Position numbers and translations under genes: made by a program. Under the pieces are notes generated by a model. It saw only the letters and a list, made by a program, of their open reading frames with translations, ran no database searches and had not been told where the DNA came from. Below, piece after piece: positions 8,766 through 16,622 of a DNA stretch of 64,000 nucleotides. Each line of letters begins with the position of its first letter. Within the stretch, counting starts at the first letter, position 1. This stretch comes from Rhodoferax antarcticus ANT.BR (lineage in GTDB: Bacteria; Pseudomonadota; Gammaproteobacteria; Burkholderiales; Burkholderiaceae_C), in assembly GCF_001938565.1 (NCBI RefSeq), contig NZ_MSYM01000017.1, positions 1-64,000 of the forward strand, in the 5' to 3' direction.

Positions 8766-10624
8766 GTTCAGCTTTGTTGCCTTGGCAAGAAGACTTTCGC
8801 CGCGAATGCGGCATACGGCGCGGTTTGATTTTGCACGGCAATACGGGTGATTTGACACCCGATCCCGAAGCGCCAGGGCAATGGATTGCTTTGCCGACCG
8901 CGTTGATGAACCTGCTGCGTCAGCGTGGGTATCAGCATGTGGTTTTCTGGAGCCGCGTCAATGGTGTTAGCGGCGTTGATGCGAGGACTTGGGGGGAATT
9001 GCAAAGCTCAGTTACGACACCTGCAGTGAGAGAAAGCACGTCCAAGGGGAGCGCCTATGACATGGGCGAATTTCCGCCTACATCAGTGCCGAGCCCCGCA
9101 TCCAGCGGCATTTCGGCAAGCGCGGATGACTTGCTGGCTGTTGCTGCGCAATGGCTGCGACAACCGCGTGCCGAAAAGCCAGTCGCTTTTGTCTTGGACT
9201 GGACTCAATATTTGTTTGGTAACGTCAACTCGTTGAGTGAAAACGAGCGCGGATGGCTGCTGCGCCTGGGGCAGGCTACCCGTGATGCCGCAGTGATTCG
9301 CAATCCTGAAAGCATCGGGCAGCCTCAATCATTGCTGGTGTTGCTGTGTGGAGGCTTGAATGTGTTGCCGCCATCGCTCTACTTGAATAATCCCCTGTTT
9401 AAAGAAATAGCAATTCCCTTGCCGACACGGCAAATTCGCGAATCTGCTGTGCTCGGGTTGAAAGAAGTGTTTAGGCTGCAGCCTCCCTTGCAGCAAGGCG
9501 GGCGGGAGCTGTCTGACTTCGTGGATGGCCTGGAAGGCCAGAGTATTCGCGACATTCAAAATTTGGCACGACTTTCACGTCAGGAAACTGAAGTCTCAAG
9601 TGCGCTTTCTCTGCTCAACCTGTATCGCCATGGCCGCAGGCACAGTCCCTGGGAGCAGCTGGATCACAAAAAGCTTCAGACGATTGTCGAAACGCTAGGG
9701 CAGCGCGTCAAAGGTCAAGGAGAGGCCATTGAGTCGGTACGACGCATCCTCGTGCGTGCCTTCACGGGACTTTCGGGCCTTCAACATTCATATAAGCAAC
9801 GCACTCCCAAGGGCGTGTTGTTTTTTGTCGGCCCTACGGGCGTCGGCAAAACTGAACTGGCGAAGTCTATTGCCGAGTTCCTCTTCGGCGACGAAGAGGC
9901 CTGTCTTCGTTTCGATATGTCCGAGTTCAATCACGAGCATGCTGACCAGCGGCTGGTGGGTGCTCCGCCAGGTTATGTGGGCTACGAAGCTGGTGGGCAG
10001 TTGACCAACGCAGTTAAGCAAAGACCATTTTCCCTGTTGCTGTTCGATGAAATTGAGAAAGCACACCCCCGCATTCTCGACAAGTTTTTGCAAATTCTAG
10101 AAGATGGGCGCTTGACGGATGGTAAGGGCGAAACAGTGATGTTTTCGGATACCGTCATCGTCTTTACCTCGAACATTGGCGCAGCCGAAGTCAGCCATGA
10201 AAGCCAGGATGTGCGTAATGAGTTCATCCAAAAAGTGCGACGGCATTTTGTGCATGAGTTAAAGCGTCCAGAGTTGTTAGGGCGTATTGGCGAAGCCAAC
10301 ATCATTCCTTTTAACTTCATGCGTGACGATAGCTTCTTGATTGATATCGCCCGCGCCAAGTTGGAGCCACTGCGCAAAGGGCTGAAGGACAAATGGGGTG
10401 TTTCGGACTTAAAACTGGTCAAAGAGGCCGAGATATTGGCTTTGTTGGTTAGGGAGGTGGATCGCGGAACGGGCGGTCGTGGCGTCCCCAACGCACTTAC
10501 CAATATACTGATTGACCCATTAGCCGATTTTCTATTTGAACAAATGGCAGCTCCTGATCAGATCCGGGGCAAGGTAATCGAGGTTCATATTGCAGGTGGC
10601 AAATTATTATTCGAGCTGGAGTGA
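8762..10624 (+). CDS. Clp/Hsp100-type AAA+ ATPase with degenerate N-terminal half
   Basis: This protein has 620 residues. The C-terminal half is a ClpA/ClpB D2-type AAA+ module: GPTGVGKT at 357-364, DMSEF and GAPPGYVGYEAGGQL pore-loop region, Walker B LLLFDEIEKAH with D429/E430, sensor region IVFTSNIGA, then a Clp C-terminal domain. Residues 1-330 have AAA-like traces, a Walker B-like FVLDWTQYL and LLCGGLNVLPPSL resembling sensor 1, but no Walker A, so this looks like a dead first ATPase ring. No ClpP-type IGF loop is obvious. It is coupled to the coiled-coil gene before it and followed at once by a radical SAM gene. It likely remodels or unfolds a protein partner of the island. Confidence 0.85.
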   Translation: MSSALLPWQEDFRRECGIRRGLILHGNTGDLTPDPEAPGQWIALPTALMNLLRQRGYQHVVFWSRVNGVSGVDARTWGELQSSVTTPAVRESTSKGSAYDMGEFPPTSVPSPASSGISASADDLLAVAAQWLRQPRAEKPVAFVLDWTQYLFGNVNSLSENERGWLLRLGQATRDAAVIRNPESIGQPQSLLVLLCGGLNVLPPSLYLNNPLFKEIAIPLPTRQIRESAVLGLKEVFRLQPPLQQGGRELSDFVDGLEGQSIRDIQNLARLSRQETEVSSALSLLNLYRHGRRHSPWEQLDHKKLQTIVETLGQRVKGQGEAIESVRRILVRAFTGLSGLQHSYKQRTPKGVLFFVGPTGVGKTELAKSIAEFLFGDEEACLRFDMSEFNHEHADQRLVGAPPGYVGYEAGGQLTNAVKQRPFSLLLFDEIEKAHPRILDKFLQILEDGRLTDGKGETVMFSDTVIVFTSNIGAAEVSHESQDVRNEFIQKVRRHFVHELKRPELLGRIGEANIIPFNFMRDDSFLIDIARAKLEPLRKGLKDKWGVSDLKLVKEAEILALLVREVDRGTGGRGVPNALTNILIDPLADFLFEQMAAPDQIRGKVIEVHIAGGKLLFELE

Positions 10625-10637
10625 GGTTGTGCATTGG

Positions 10638-11213
10638 ATGAACTTGGCATCTCGTCTACCTTGCACAGAAGCAGAAGGGCCGGGACGAAGAGCTGCATTG
10701 TGGGTGCAAGGTTGCAACAAGCGTTGCCGTGGCTGCTGCAACCCAACGTATCTGTACCTGGTTGAGCGTGAGCTTGTTTCGGCTTCATCAGTTCTGGACT
10801 GGCTGGCAAACGCGCATCATGCGCATGCTCTTGAAGGAGTGACGTTTCTCGGAGGCGAGCCCCTGTTGCAAGCACAAGGCTTGGCTGTCGTTGCGCAAGG
10901 AGCGCAGTCACTGGGGCTATCGGTGATGGTATTCAGTGGATATACAAAACACGAGCTTGATGTGTTGCAGTTACCTGGGGCTGATCAACTACTTCGTTAC
11001 ACGGATGTGTTGGTAGATGGCCCGTATGAGGCGAATTTACCTGAGCATAGTCGCCGTTGGTCGGGCTCTACGAATCAACAATTCCATTACCTGACAGCGC
11101 GTTACGACGCACGGATTGAAAGCGAAGGTGAAGTTGATCGTGTGCTTGAGGTTCGCCTGCAAAAAGACGGCTCGGTGTTTATAAATGGATGGCCAGAAAA
11201 AGTCTTGCGCTGA
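10638..11213 (+). CDS. NrdG-like radical SAM protein (4Fe-4S)
   Basis: This protein has about 191 residues from ATG 10638, eleven bases after GAGTGAGG; starts at GTG 10629 or TTG 10590 would overlap the ATPase gene. It has a radical SAM cluster motif, C26-x3-C30-x2-C33 in GCNKRCRGCC, then the SAM-binding GGEPLLQ segment, and DVLVDGPYEA and WSGSTNQQ typical of small activases such as NrdG. Such proteins normally abstract a hydrogen to make a glycyl radical on a partner enzyme. No glycyl-radical enzyme is nearby, so the partner may be an island protein, or the chemistry may differ. An extra Cys (C34) follows the motif. Confidence 0.85.
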   Translation: MNLASRLPCTEAEGPGRRAALWVQGCNKRCRGCCNPTYLYLVERELVSASSVLDWLANAHHAHALEGVTFLGGEPLLQAQGLAVVAQGAQSLGLSVMVFSGYTKHELDVLQLPGADQLLRYTDVLVDGPYEANLPEHSRRWSGSTNQQFHYLTARYDARIESEGEVDRVLEVRLQKDGSVFINGWPEKVLR

Positions 11214-11227
11214 ACGATCCGGTCAGA

Positions 11228-11244
11228 CGAACTGAACCAGTTCG
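11228..11244. repeat. Short perfect inverted repeat between the two radical SAM genes
   Basis: CGAACTG and CAGTTCG form a perfect 7-bp stem around AAC in the 117-base gap after the NrdG-like gene. No T-run follows, so it is a poor terminator; it could be an operator or a transcript-processing hairpin. The gap to the next gene is the longest inside the operon, so the second radical SAM gene may have its own control. Confidence 0.35.
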
Positions 11245-11330
11245 CGTAAATTTCATTCGCCACCGCCACCCGTACCACTCATTTACAACAAAAATCTACG
11301 CGTTAGCGCAAGGTTAGACTGAGGCTTTTA

Positions 11331-12479
11331 ATGCATCTCCAAGGGCACCTTTTATACATCGACATTACACAAGTATGCGGCATCGGCTGTTCTTTCTGTA
11401 TGTATGCAGATAGGCACAAGACAGGTATGAGCATGGAACTCTCGGCATTGGGACGTGAGAATCTCTCAACGCTGATCAATGCGCCGGATGTAAAGCGCAT
11501 ATCCATCAGTGGAGAGGGAGAGCCTCTTAACAATACTAAGGTTTTCCATGAGATCCTTGGTTTGTCAAAAGGCGGCAGGCGCTTTGAGTTCATAACTAGT
11601 GGTTTCTTCCCGCATGACAAGATGCTGGATTTGTACGAAACCACCAATCAAATCCTGTTGGCCAATGGCGACTCCTGCAACATCCGACTGAGCGCCGACA
11701 GCCACCATATTGAAAAAGTGAAATGGCGCGCTCATGGTTTCAGCCTAGATTACTTTCAGCGCCGCCGACCGTCCGGGCTGAGTTTCTCATTTCGATCGAT
11801 TGATACCGATCGTGACTTTACTCGCAGATACCTATTGGGCGAGCTTGAAAAATTGGGCATAAGCGCGAGAGTCGAGCCGCAGAGCATCCTGGAGGATGCC
11901 TTGGTCGTGGGCGATCAACTCTATAGTATTGATTACAAAAACTTGGTGCATCCAGCTCCAAGCACTCCACCAGGTTACCTAGACCTAGAAGGGTACATCA
12001 AAGCGATCGAGTCCAAAGTTAACAAGCATTTCACTTTCGGCAGCCTGAATAAGTCCCCTCAGGCCAATGGACTGGATGTGACTATCAAGCCTAATGGCGA
12101 CGTGTTCCTATATGGCATCGAGAGCAAGCTGTTGGGTAATATCCATTTCGACCAAATTGACTGGCAGAAATTAGTTGCCCACGTGATTGAAACACCGCTT
12201 TTCCGAGCACTTTATACCCAGCCATTGTCCGAGTTGTTGATGCGCGCAGAGAGCGATAACAAGTTGCGTACAGTCGTCGCAAAGGTGAATAACCGTAAGC
12301 GCTCCATCAACCCCAGTAGCTCAAGGAATCGTTCTGGCCGCCAAATCTGCTCTGCGCACATTCCAAGGCAGCAACGCCTCCACTGCTTCAACCGTATTGG
12401 CCGCTGGCAAGTCGCGCAGCACCCGGCGCAGCCAAGCATAGGGCTCCAGTCCATTGGCTTTGGCCGTCTGCACCAGTGA
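11331..12479 (+). CDS. Second radical SAM protein, 3' end replaced by IS66 sequence
   Basis: About 321 native residues are followed by about 60 residues read from the IS66 end. The cluster motif is C16-x3-C20-x2-C23 (VCGIGCSFCMY), the SAM-binding motif is SISGEGEPLNN, and near the native end LDVTIKPNGDVFLYG resembles the start of a SPASM/twitch region, but without its cysteines. The native coding sequence stops at 12294, where the IS66 terminus begins; after that the frame reads the antisense of tnpC and ends at 12479. The true C-terminus is missing from the window. Function is unknown. It is not clearly a viperin, and its substrate could be a peptide, RNA or metabolite linked to the island. 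Confidence 0.7.
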   Translation: MHLQGHLLYIDITQVCGIGCSFCMYADRHKTGMSMELSALGRENLSTLINAPDVKRISISGEGEPLNNTKVFHEILGLSKGGRRFEFITSGFFPHDKMLDLYETTNQILLANGDSCNIRLSADSHHIEKVKWRAHGFSLDYFQRRRPSGLSFSFRSIDTDRDFTRRYLLGELEKLGISARVEPQSILEDALVVGDQLYSIDYKNLVHPAPSTPPGYLDLEGYIKAIESKVNKHFTFGSLNKSPQANGLDVTIKPNGDVFLYGIESKLLGNIHFDQIDWQKLVAHVIETPLFRALYTQPLSELLMRAESDNKLRTVVAKVNNRKRSINPSSSRNRSGRQICSAHIPRQQRLHCFNRIGRWQVAQHPAQPSIGLQSIGFGRLHQ

Positions 12480-13617
12480 ATAGATCACCGCACTGGCACA
12501 TGCGCCCAGCATGCCAGGCGAATGATGTCACCGCCACGCTCCAGCGCGTTGTAGCCGTCATAGCCATCGGTCATCAAATAACCCTTGTAGCCTTCAAGCA
12601 GGCGAATCGGCACCGCCGCACTGCGACTGCGGTCGTAGTCATAAAGCGCCACCGGCTTGTCTGGCGGACCCCCGGTTTGCACCCACATGTAACTGTTGGA
12701 CGTGGGGGCCTTGTCCTTTTCTTTAAGCACCTGAACCACCGTCTCATCCATGTGCAGCAAGCTGCAGTCCAACAAGATGTCACGCGTCAGGTTGTGCAGC
12801 GGCTGCAGTAAGCCTGCGCAGCCAATGACCCAGCGCGCCAGGGTTTGGCGCGGCACCACCACATCGTGGCGACTTAAAACATGCTCGAAGCGCGCCAGTG
12901 GCAAACCATCAACGAACTCGGGCGGCCAACAGCATGGCCAAAAAGTCGGCGCTGGCGTTGCTCTTGGGCAGTGGCTGGGGCGGTAGTGCTGCCGTGACAG
13001 GCGCATGCACACTGGCCGGGCAGCCGTAGCGCTTGCGGATGTTGCGGATCACACGCACTTGCATCGGCACGATGTCGATTTGCTCGCTGACCTCTTGGCC
13101 TTGTCTCCACCATCTCGGTGCCACAAGGGCAGATGCGATCAGCTTGCGGGACATCATGAATCACATCCACACGGGGCAACTCTGCGGGCAATGGGCGACG
13201 TTTGCCGCGAGCCACGGGTCGGGCTGGTTGAGTAGCAACGCCATCTTCAGGGCTTATTGACGTTGCTGGCGGGATGATGGCCTGGTCTTGGGCCCCAGGA
13301 TTGAGTTGCGCCAGAACTTCAGCCTCATCGAACAAGCGGCTCTGGGCGCTGAGTTGCTCGGAGCTGGCACCAAACAGGCGGTGCCTGGCCAAGGTGGCTT
13401 GCTCAAGCATGCGGATGATGTATTCATGAGCTTGCAGGCGCATGGCCGCCAGGCTGGTTTGATAGGTCTCTTGTGCGGCTTTCTCACAGGCCGCCTGAGT
13501 GGCTGACAGCAGGGCTTCAAGCTGGTCTGAAGTGGTCGGTAAACCCGACACTTTTTGCGGCTTCGGGAAGACAATTTCCAGTGGCAAAAAGGTGGCTTCA
13601 AGAGAGCTAAAAGACAT
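12321..13617 (-). pseudogene. tnpC: IS66 transposase TnpC, frameshifted and internally deleted
   Basis: The reading starts at ATG 13617 with a normal IS66 N-terminus (coiled region, LARHRLFGASSEQLS). It shifts frame around 13110-13160, in the zinc-binding region CPCGTEMVE, and again near 12950-13000. Next comes the catalytic core with LLHMDETVVQV and YLMTDGYDGYN, two of the DDE acids, up to CWAH near 12500. The reading then jumps to the family C-terminus (SLVQTAKANGLEPYAWL, EALLPWNV). The segment carrying the third catalytic residue is missing. The element cannot make its own transposase, although TnpC from a sister copy could act on its ends. Confidence 0.85.
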
Positions 13618-13638
13618 GCTGTATTTTAGCCGTTTCCC

Positions 13639-13995
13639 CTATGAAACACGCGCAAAATTGAGTGTTTTATGAGGTGTATTTTTCGACAAATCAAAGCCTT
13701 CCAAGAGCCAGCCAAACTCATGCAAACTGCAGCTCGCAGTGGGCGCTTTTGCATCCACCGGCCAGGCGAATTGATCGGCCTCCAGACGCTTTTGCCACAA
13801 ACAAAATCCGTTGCGGTGCCAGTACAGGGCTTTGAGCTGGGTGTGGCGTCTGTTGGTGAAGACGTACAGCGCGCTGGCAAAGGGGGATAAGCCCAGTTCC
13901 TGCTCAACGAGTGCGCTTAAGCCGTTGATGGCTTTTCTGAAGTCAATGGGTTCACGGCACAGGTAGACCTGATCGATGTTGCAGCCCGGGTGCAT
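13639..13995 (-). CDS. tnpB: IS66 accessory protein TnpB
   Basis: This is a complete 118-residue IS66 Orf2 protein. ATG at 13995 overlaps the tnpA stop (TGATG). It contains the family blocks PIDFRKAINGL, LSPFASALYVFTNRR and QLKALYWHRNGFCLWQKRL. It ends 22 bases before tnpC. The portion also present in copy 1 is identical, which suggests recent common origin or gene conversion. Confidence 0.9.
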   Translation of the reverse strand: MHPGCNIDQVYLCREPIDFRKAINGLSALVEQELGLSPFASALYVFTNRRHTQLKALYWHRNGFCLWQKRLEADQFAWPVDAKAPTASCSLHEFGWLLEGFDLSKNTPHKTLNFARVS

Positions 13996-14537
13996 CAGTG
14001 CGCTGCCTGTGCGTAGTGGCTCAGGGCTGCCAGCCAGTGGGGGTCTGGGCGCGTTGGTAACTCCAGTCGTATGCCACCGGCCAGTAGCAGGGTGCAGTTG
14101 GGCGGTATCAGGTTGTCGACTGCAGCGACGCGCGTTGGGCTCGCTGTCGCTGTCGCTGTCGCTGGTGTTGGTGTTGGTGTTGGTGTTGGTGTTGGTGTTG
14201 GCATAACCGGCGCCATAGTCGGTGTCGCGCACCGGTGCTTCTGCGGCGCAACAGCTGTTTGAGCACTGCACCGGGGTTGGGCGCTTTGGATGCGTAGGGC
14301 GATGAATTTGCCTTGCGCCGGTTCGGGCTCAGTGGGTTCGAGGGCTTCGGGTTTGGCGGGTGAGGGGGTCAGGGCAATTGCGTCAATTGCAGTGGCTTTG
14401 GTCTGGCGCAGCTTTTGTTGCCAGCGGTACAGGGTTGAAGCTGCGAGGCCATGCGTTTTGGCATATGCGGCCATGGTGACTCCTTCGCGCCAGGCCGTTG
14501 CAACGTGTTGCGCAAATGAGGTTGATCGTGCTTGCAT
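13995..14537 (-). CDS. tnpA: IS66 accessory protein TnpA with Thr-Pro repeat linker
   Basis: This is an IS66 Orf1 protein of about 180 residues from ATG 14537; 14570 is an alternative start. It has an N-terminal helix-turn-helix with TLYRWQQKLRQ and a C-terminal LLLAGGIRLELPTRP block. Between them is a hexanucleotide-encoded Thr-Pro tract followed by Ala-Thr alternation, absent from copy 1 and likely a product of replication slippage. It probably helps TnpC bind the ends. Confidence 0.85.
   Translation of the reverse strand: MQARSTSFAQHVATAWREGVTMAAYAKTHGLAASTLYRWQQKLRQTKATAIDAIALTPSPAKPEALEPTEPEPAQGKFIALRIQSAQPRCSAQTAVAPQKHRCATPTMAPVMPTPTPTPTPTPTPATATATASPTRVAAVDNLIPPNCTLLLAGGIRLELPTRPDPHWLAALSHYAQAAH
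14143..14200. repeat. Hexanucleotide microsatellite inside tnpA
   Basis: Four-odd units of GCTGTC run into five units of GGTGTT on the plus strand. On the coding (minus) strand they encode alternating Ala-Thr and then Thr-Pro. The equivalent place in copy 1 (about 420-458) is shorter and irregular. The unit is a multiple of three, so length change keeps tnpA in frame. Confidence 0.8.
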
Positions 14538-14790
14538 GTCCGTTTTTCCATCTGAGTTGAGATGGCGCAAGCTTGCCGAAGTTGGCAGTGATTTGTAAGT
14601 CTGGGGTTTGTGGAGCGCTTACAGTTCACTGGCTTTTCATCGCTGCTTTTTTTGGCAGTCTGTCTGCCAACGCACTGAGTTCATACCGCGCGGCACTTAC
14701 TCTGGGCCCAAAGTAAGTTGCGCGTCTGTGCGCATGGCTTTTCCCGCCTTGGCAACTCGATCCGCGCAACCACTGCTCGCAAGGAACCGA

Positions 14791-15366
14791 ATGACTTCTC
14801 GTAGCGCACATATCCAGTTCACCACGGCCATTGAGCGTGTTCCGACGATTCCTGGCATGAGCCATTGGCCCATGGATGGAAGTGCCAGTCAGCATGAGGT
14901 GCTGGGTACGCTTAATGACGCCATGGCCAACGCCATCGTGTGTCTATTGCGCTACCGCAGCCATCACTTTCTGGCGCGAAGCGCGCGCTCCTACGCCGCG
15001 GCTTGGGATTTTTTGGACCATTCCAACAATCAGCAGGGCCATGCCGACTTGATTGCCGAACAAATCGTCCTGCTGGGCGGGCAACCTGACTTCACACCTG
15101 ACAAGCTCCTGCAACAGTGCCGTGCCGAACATACCAACGACCCCACCGTGACCGACATGCTCAGCGAGAACCTGATAGCCGCGCACCTGCTCGTGGACGA
15201 TTACCGCCAGTTCATCGTTTTTTTACGTGATGCCTATCCGACCACACGCCGCATGTTGGAATCCATCCTGGAGGTCGAACAGGCGCATGTCGTCGAACTT
15301 GCTCAGTTGTTGCAGGTTGAATCCGCCTGTGCCTGGCCGCTTAGGCGCGGCCATGAGAGCCACTGA
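14791..15366 (+). CDS. Ferritin-like (bacterioferritin/Dps-related) protein with altered metal ligands
   Basis: This protein has 191 residues. ATG 14791 follows an AAGGAA site; the frame is open upstream to 14608, but that part is not protein-like. It matches the ferritin-like family usually annotated as bacterioferritin: a four-helix arrangement with CLLRYRSHHFLA, HADLIAEQIVLLGGQPDF and DPTVTDML, then TTRRMLESILEVEQAHVVEL. The C-terminal ExxH (E163, H166) is kept, but from my memory of the family the other carboxylates are changed: A48, Q81 in NNQQGH and A131. It may no longer oxidise iron. It stands alone just beyond IS66 copy 2, with no clear partner. Confidence 0.75.
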   Translation: MTSRSAHIQFTTAIERVPTIPGMSHWPMDGSASQHEVLGTLNDAMANAIVCLLRYRSHHFLARSARSYAAAWDFLDHSNNQQGHADLIAEQIVLLGGQPDFTPDKLLQQCRAEHTNDPTVTDMLSENLIAAHLLVDDYRQFIVFLRDAYPTTRRMLESILEVEQAHVVELAQLLQVESACAWPLRRGHESH

Positions 15367-15440
15367 GTCAAGTACCGATTCACCTATACCGTGAAGGGCA
15401 GCGCGCAGCACGGCAGACTCAGGCGAAAGTTGGTCCACCT

Positions 15441-16622
15441 TCACCCTCGATCAAAGTCATTTCCGGCAGCGGCATTGGCGGTGCCGCTGCCGGTGCGGGG
15501 TCGGAAAGCACAGACTCGCAGCAGCCAGCCACCCGCGACGACGGTGATGACCGTCAACGCGAACAGATGCGGCCACACATCACGCAAGGGCGCACCCATC
15601 TGGTTCAACCGCAACGAGGCCTGAATGCCTGCGGTGCTGGGAAACAGCCAACGCGCAGCCTGCAAAAACTCAGGCAAGGCTTCAGAGGGCCATGAAAACC
15701 CTGACACAAAAGCCAGGGGCAAGGCGGTGAACAGCAGCACCTGCAAAGCCCGCTCCCGGTTGCCAAACCACACGCCCAGCAAGGCACCCAGAGTGCAAAT
15801 GGCCAGCACATAAAAAGCCAGCAACACCAGCGCCCCGCCCGGGTTGCTGCCGCGAGGAAAGTCCTGCGCCCAAAATATCCAGCCAAAGTACAGCAGACCG
15901 CTCAGATAACCCACAGTTGAAAAGCCCAGAATCCGACCCAGCCAGACGGCGGGCTTAGCGCGGTGCTGGCCGGTCTCGGCCCACAAACCCACCAGCAGGC
16001 CCACGCCCATCAGCAGGGTTTGCTGGATGATCAGCAAGGCCACGGCGGGCACCACATAGCTGCCATAGCCTTCGGTCGGGTTGAACAGCGCCACCATCTG
16101 GGTGTTGATGGGGCTGCGGCTGGCCTGGGCTTGCAGGGCGCTTTGGCCGCTGGCCTGCAGCTTTTTGATTTCCACGCCCGCTGACACCGTGCCCACCGCC
16201 TGGGCAAAGCCGTAAAGAACCGCTTTGTTGAGCAGCGCGTAGCTGCCATTGGCCTCGACCGTGACCACCGCCGCACTGCCCCGCACCACATCGCGCTTCA
16301 GGTCGGGCGGCAGTACGGCATAGCCTTCAATCTCGCCATGCCACAGCGCTTGCTGCGCCGCGCGTTCGTCCCCTGTGACCAAGCGCACGTCCAGCGCGGG
16401 GCTGGCGCGGGCAAAGCGGGTAATTTGGCGCGACAGGCTGCTGTGGTCTTGGTCCACCACCGCCACCGGTACCCGGGTCACGGCTTGTGTTTGGTACGGC
16501 CAGGGGTAAAAAAACCCGTACAGCAGGGGCGCCAGCACCAGCAACAGCAGCACGCCCTTGTCTTGCGCCACGGCCTTCAGTGTGGCCAGCCAGGCCGCCC
16601 AAATTTGACGGGCAGTGCCCAT
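15441..16622 (-). CDS. ABC-2 type permease, export operon (distal gene)
   Basis: This protein has 393 residues from ATG 16622, which overlaps the stop of the permease gene before it. It has one N-terminal membrane segment (VLLLLVLAPLLYGFFYPW), a periplasmic domain of about 130 residues with VAVVDQDHSSLSRQI, then five C-terminal membrane segments, the fold of YhhJ/YbhR-type ABC-2 permeases. A longer frame upstream lies inside the previous gene and is not used. With its paralogue it would form the inner-membrane channel of a drug or metabolite exporter. It is the last gene of a tolC-hlyD-permease-permease unit. Confidence 0.85.
   Translation of the reverse strand: MGTARQIWAAWLATLKAVAQDKGVLLLLVLAPLLYGFFYPWPYQTQAVTRVPVAVVDQDHSSLSRQITRFARASPALDVRLVTGDERAAQQALWHGEIEGYAVLPPDLKRDVVRGSAAVVTVEANGSYALLNKAVLYGFAQAVGTVSAGVEIKKLQASGQSALQAQASRSPINTQMVALFNPTEGYGSYVVPAVALLIIQQTLLMGVGLLVGLWAETGQHRAKPAVWLGRILGFSTVGYLSGLLYFGWIFWAQDFPRGSNPGGALVLLAFYVLAICTLGALLGVWFGNRERALQVLLFTALPLAFVSGFSWPSEALPEFLQAARWLFPSTAGIQASLRLNQMGAPLRDVWPHLFALTVITVVAGGWLLRVCAFRPRTGSGTANAAAGNDFDRG

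Larger units (their letters stand above)
12295..14622 (-). mobile_element. IS66-family insertion sequence, copy 2 (internally deleted)
   Basis: The ends are GTAAGCGCTCCATCAACCCC at 12295 and, inverted, GTAAGCGCTCCACAAACCCC ending at 14622, matching at 18 of 20 bases. It carries tnpA, tnpB and a damaged tnpC, all on the minus strand. The 8-bp flanks GAATAACC (12287-12294) and AGTTCACT (14623-14630) differ, so there is no simple target duplication for this copy alone. It lies in the same orientation as copy 1, 11.4 kb away, which would suit a composite transposon or recombination between two copies. Confidence 0.9.

Noticed and set aside
11331-12294. Second radical SAM protein as a prokaryotic viperin
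   Set aside because: It has the radical SAM cysteines but I do not see the viperin-specific blocks around them, and the C-terminal part resembles a SPASM/twitch start instead.
14143-14200. Hexanucleotide tract as a regulatory or CRISPR-like array
   Set aside because: It is a simple microsatellite inside tnpA that encodes alternating Thr and Pro.
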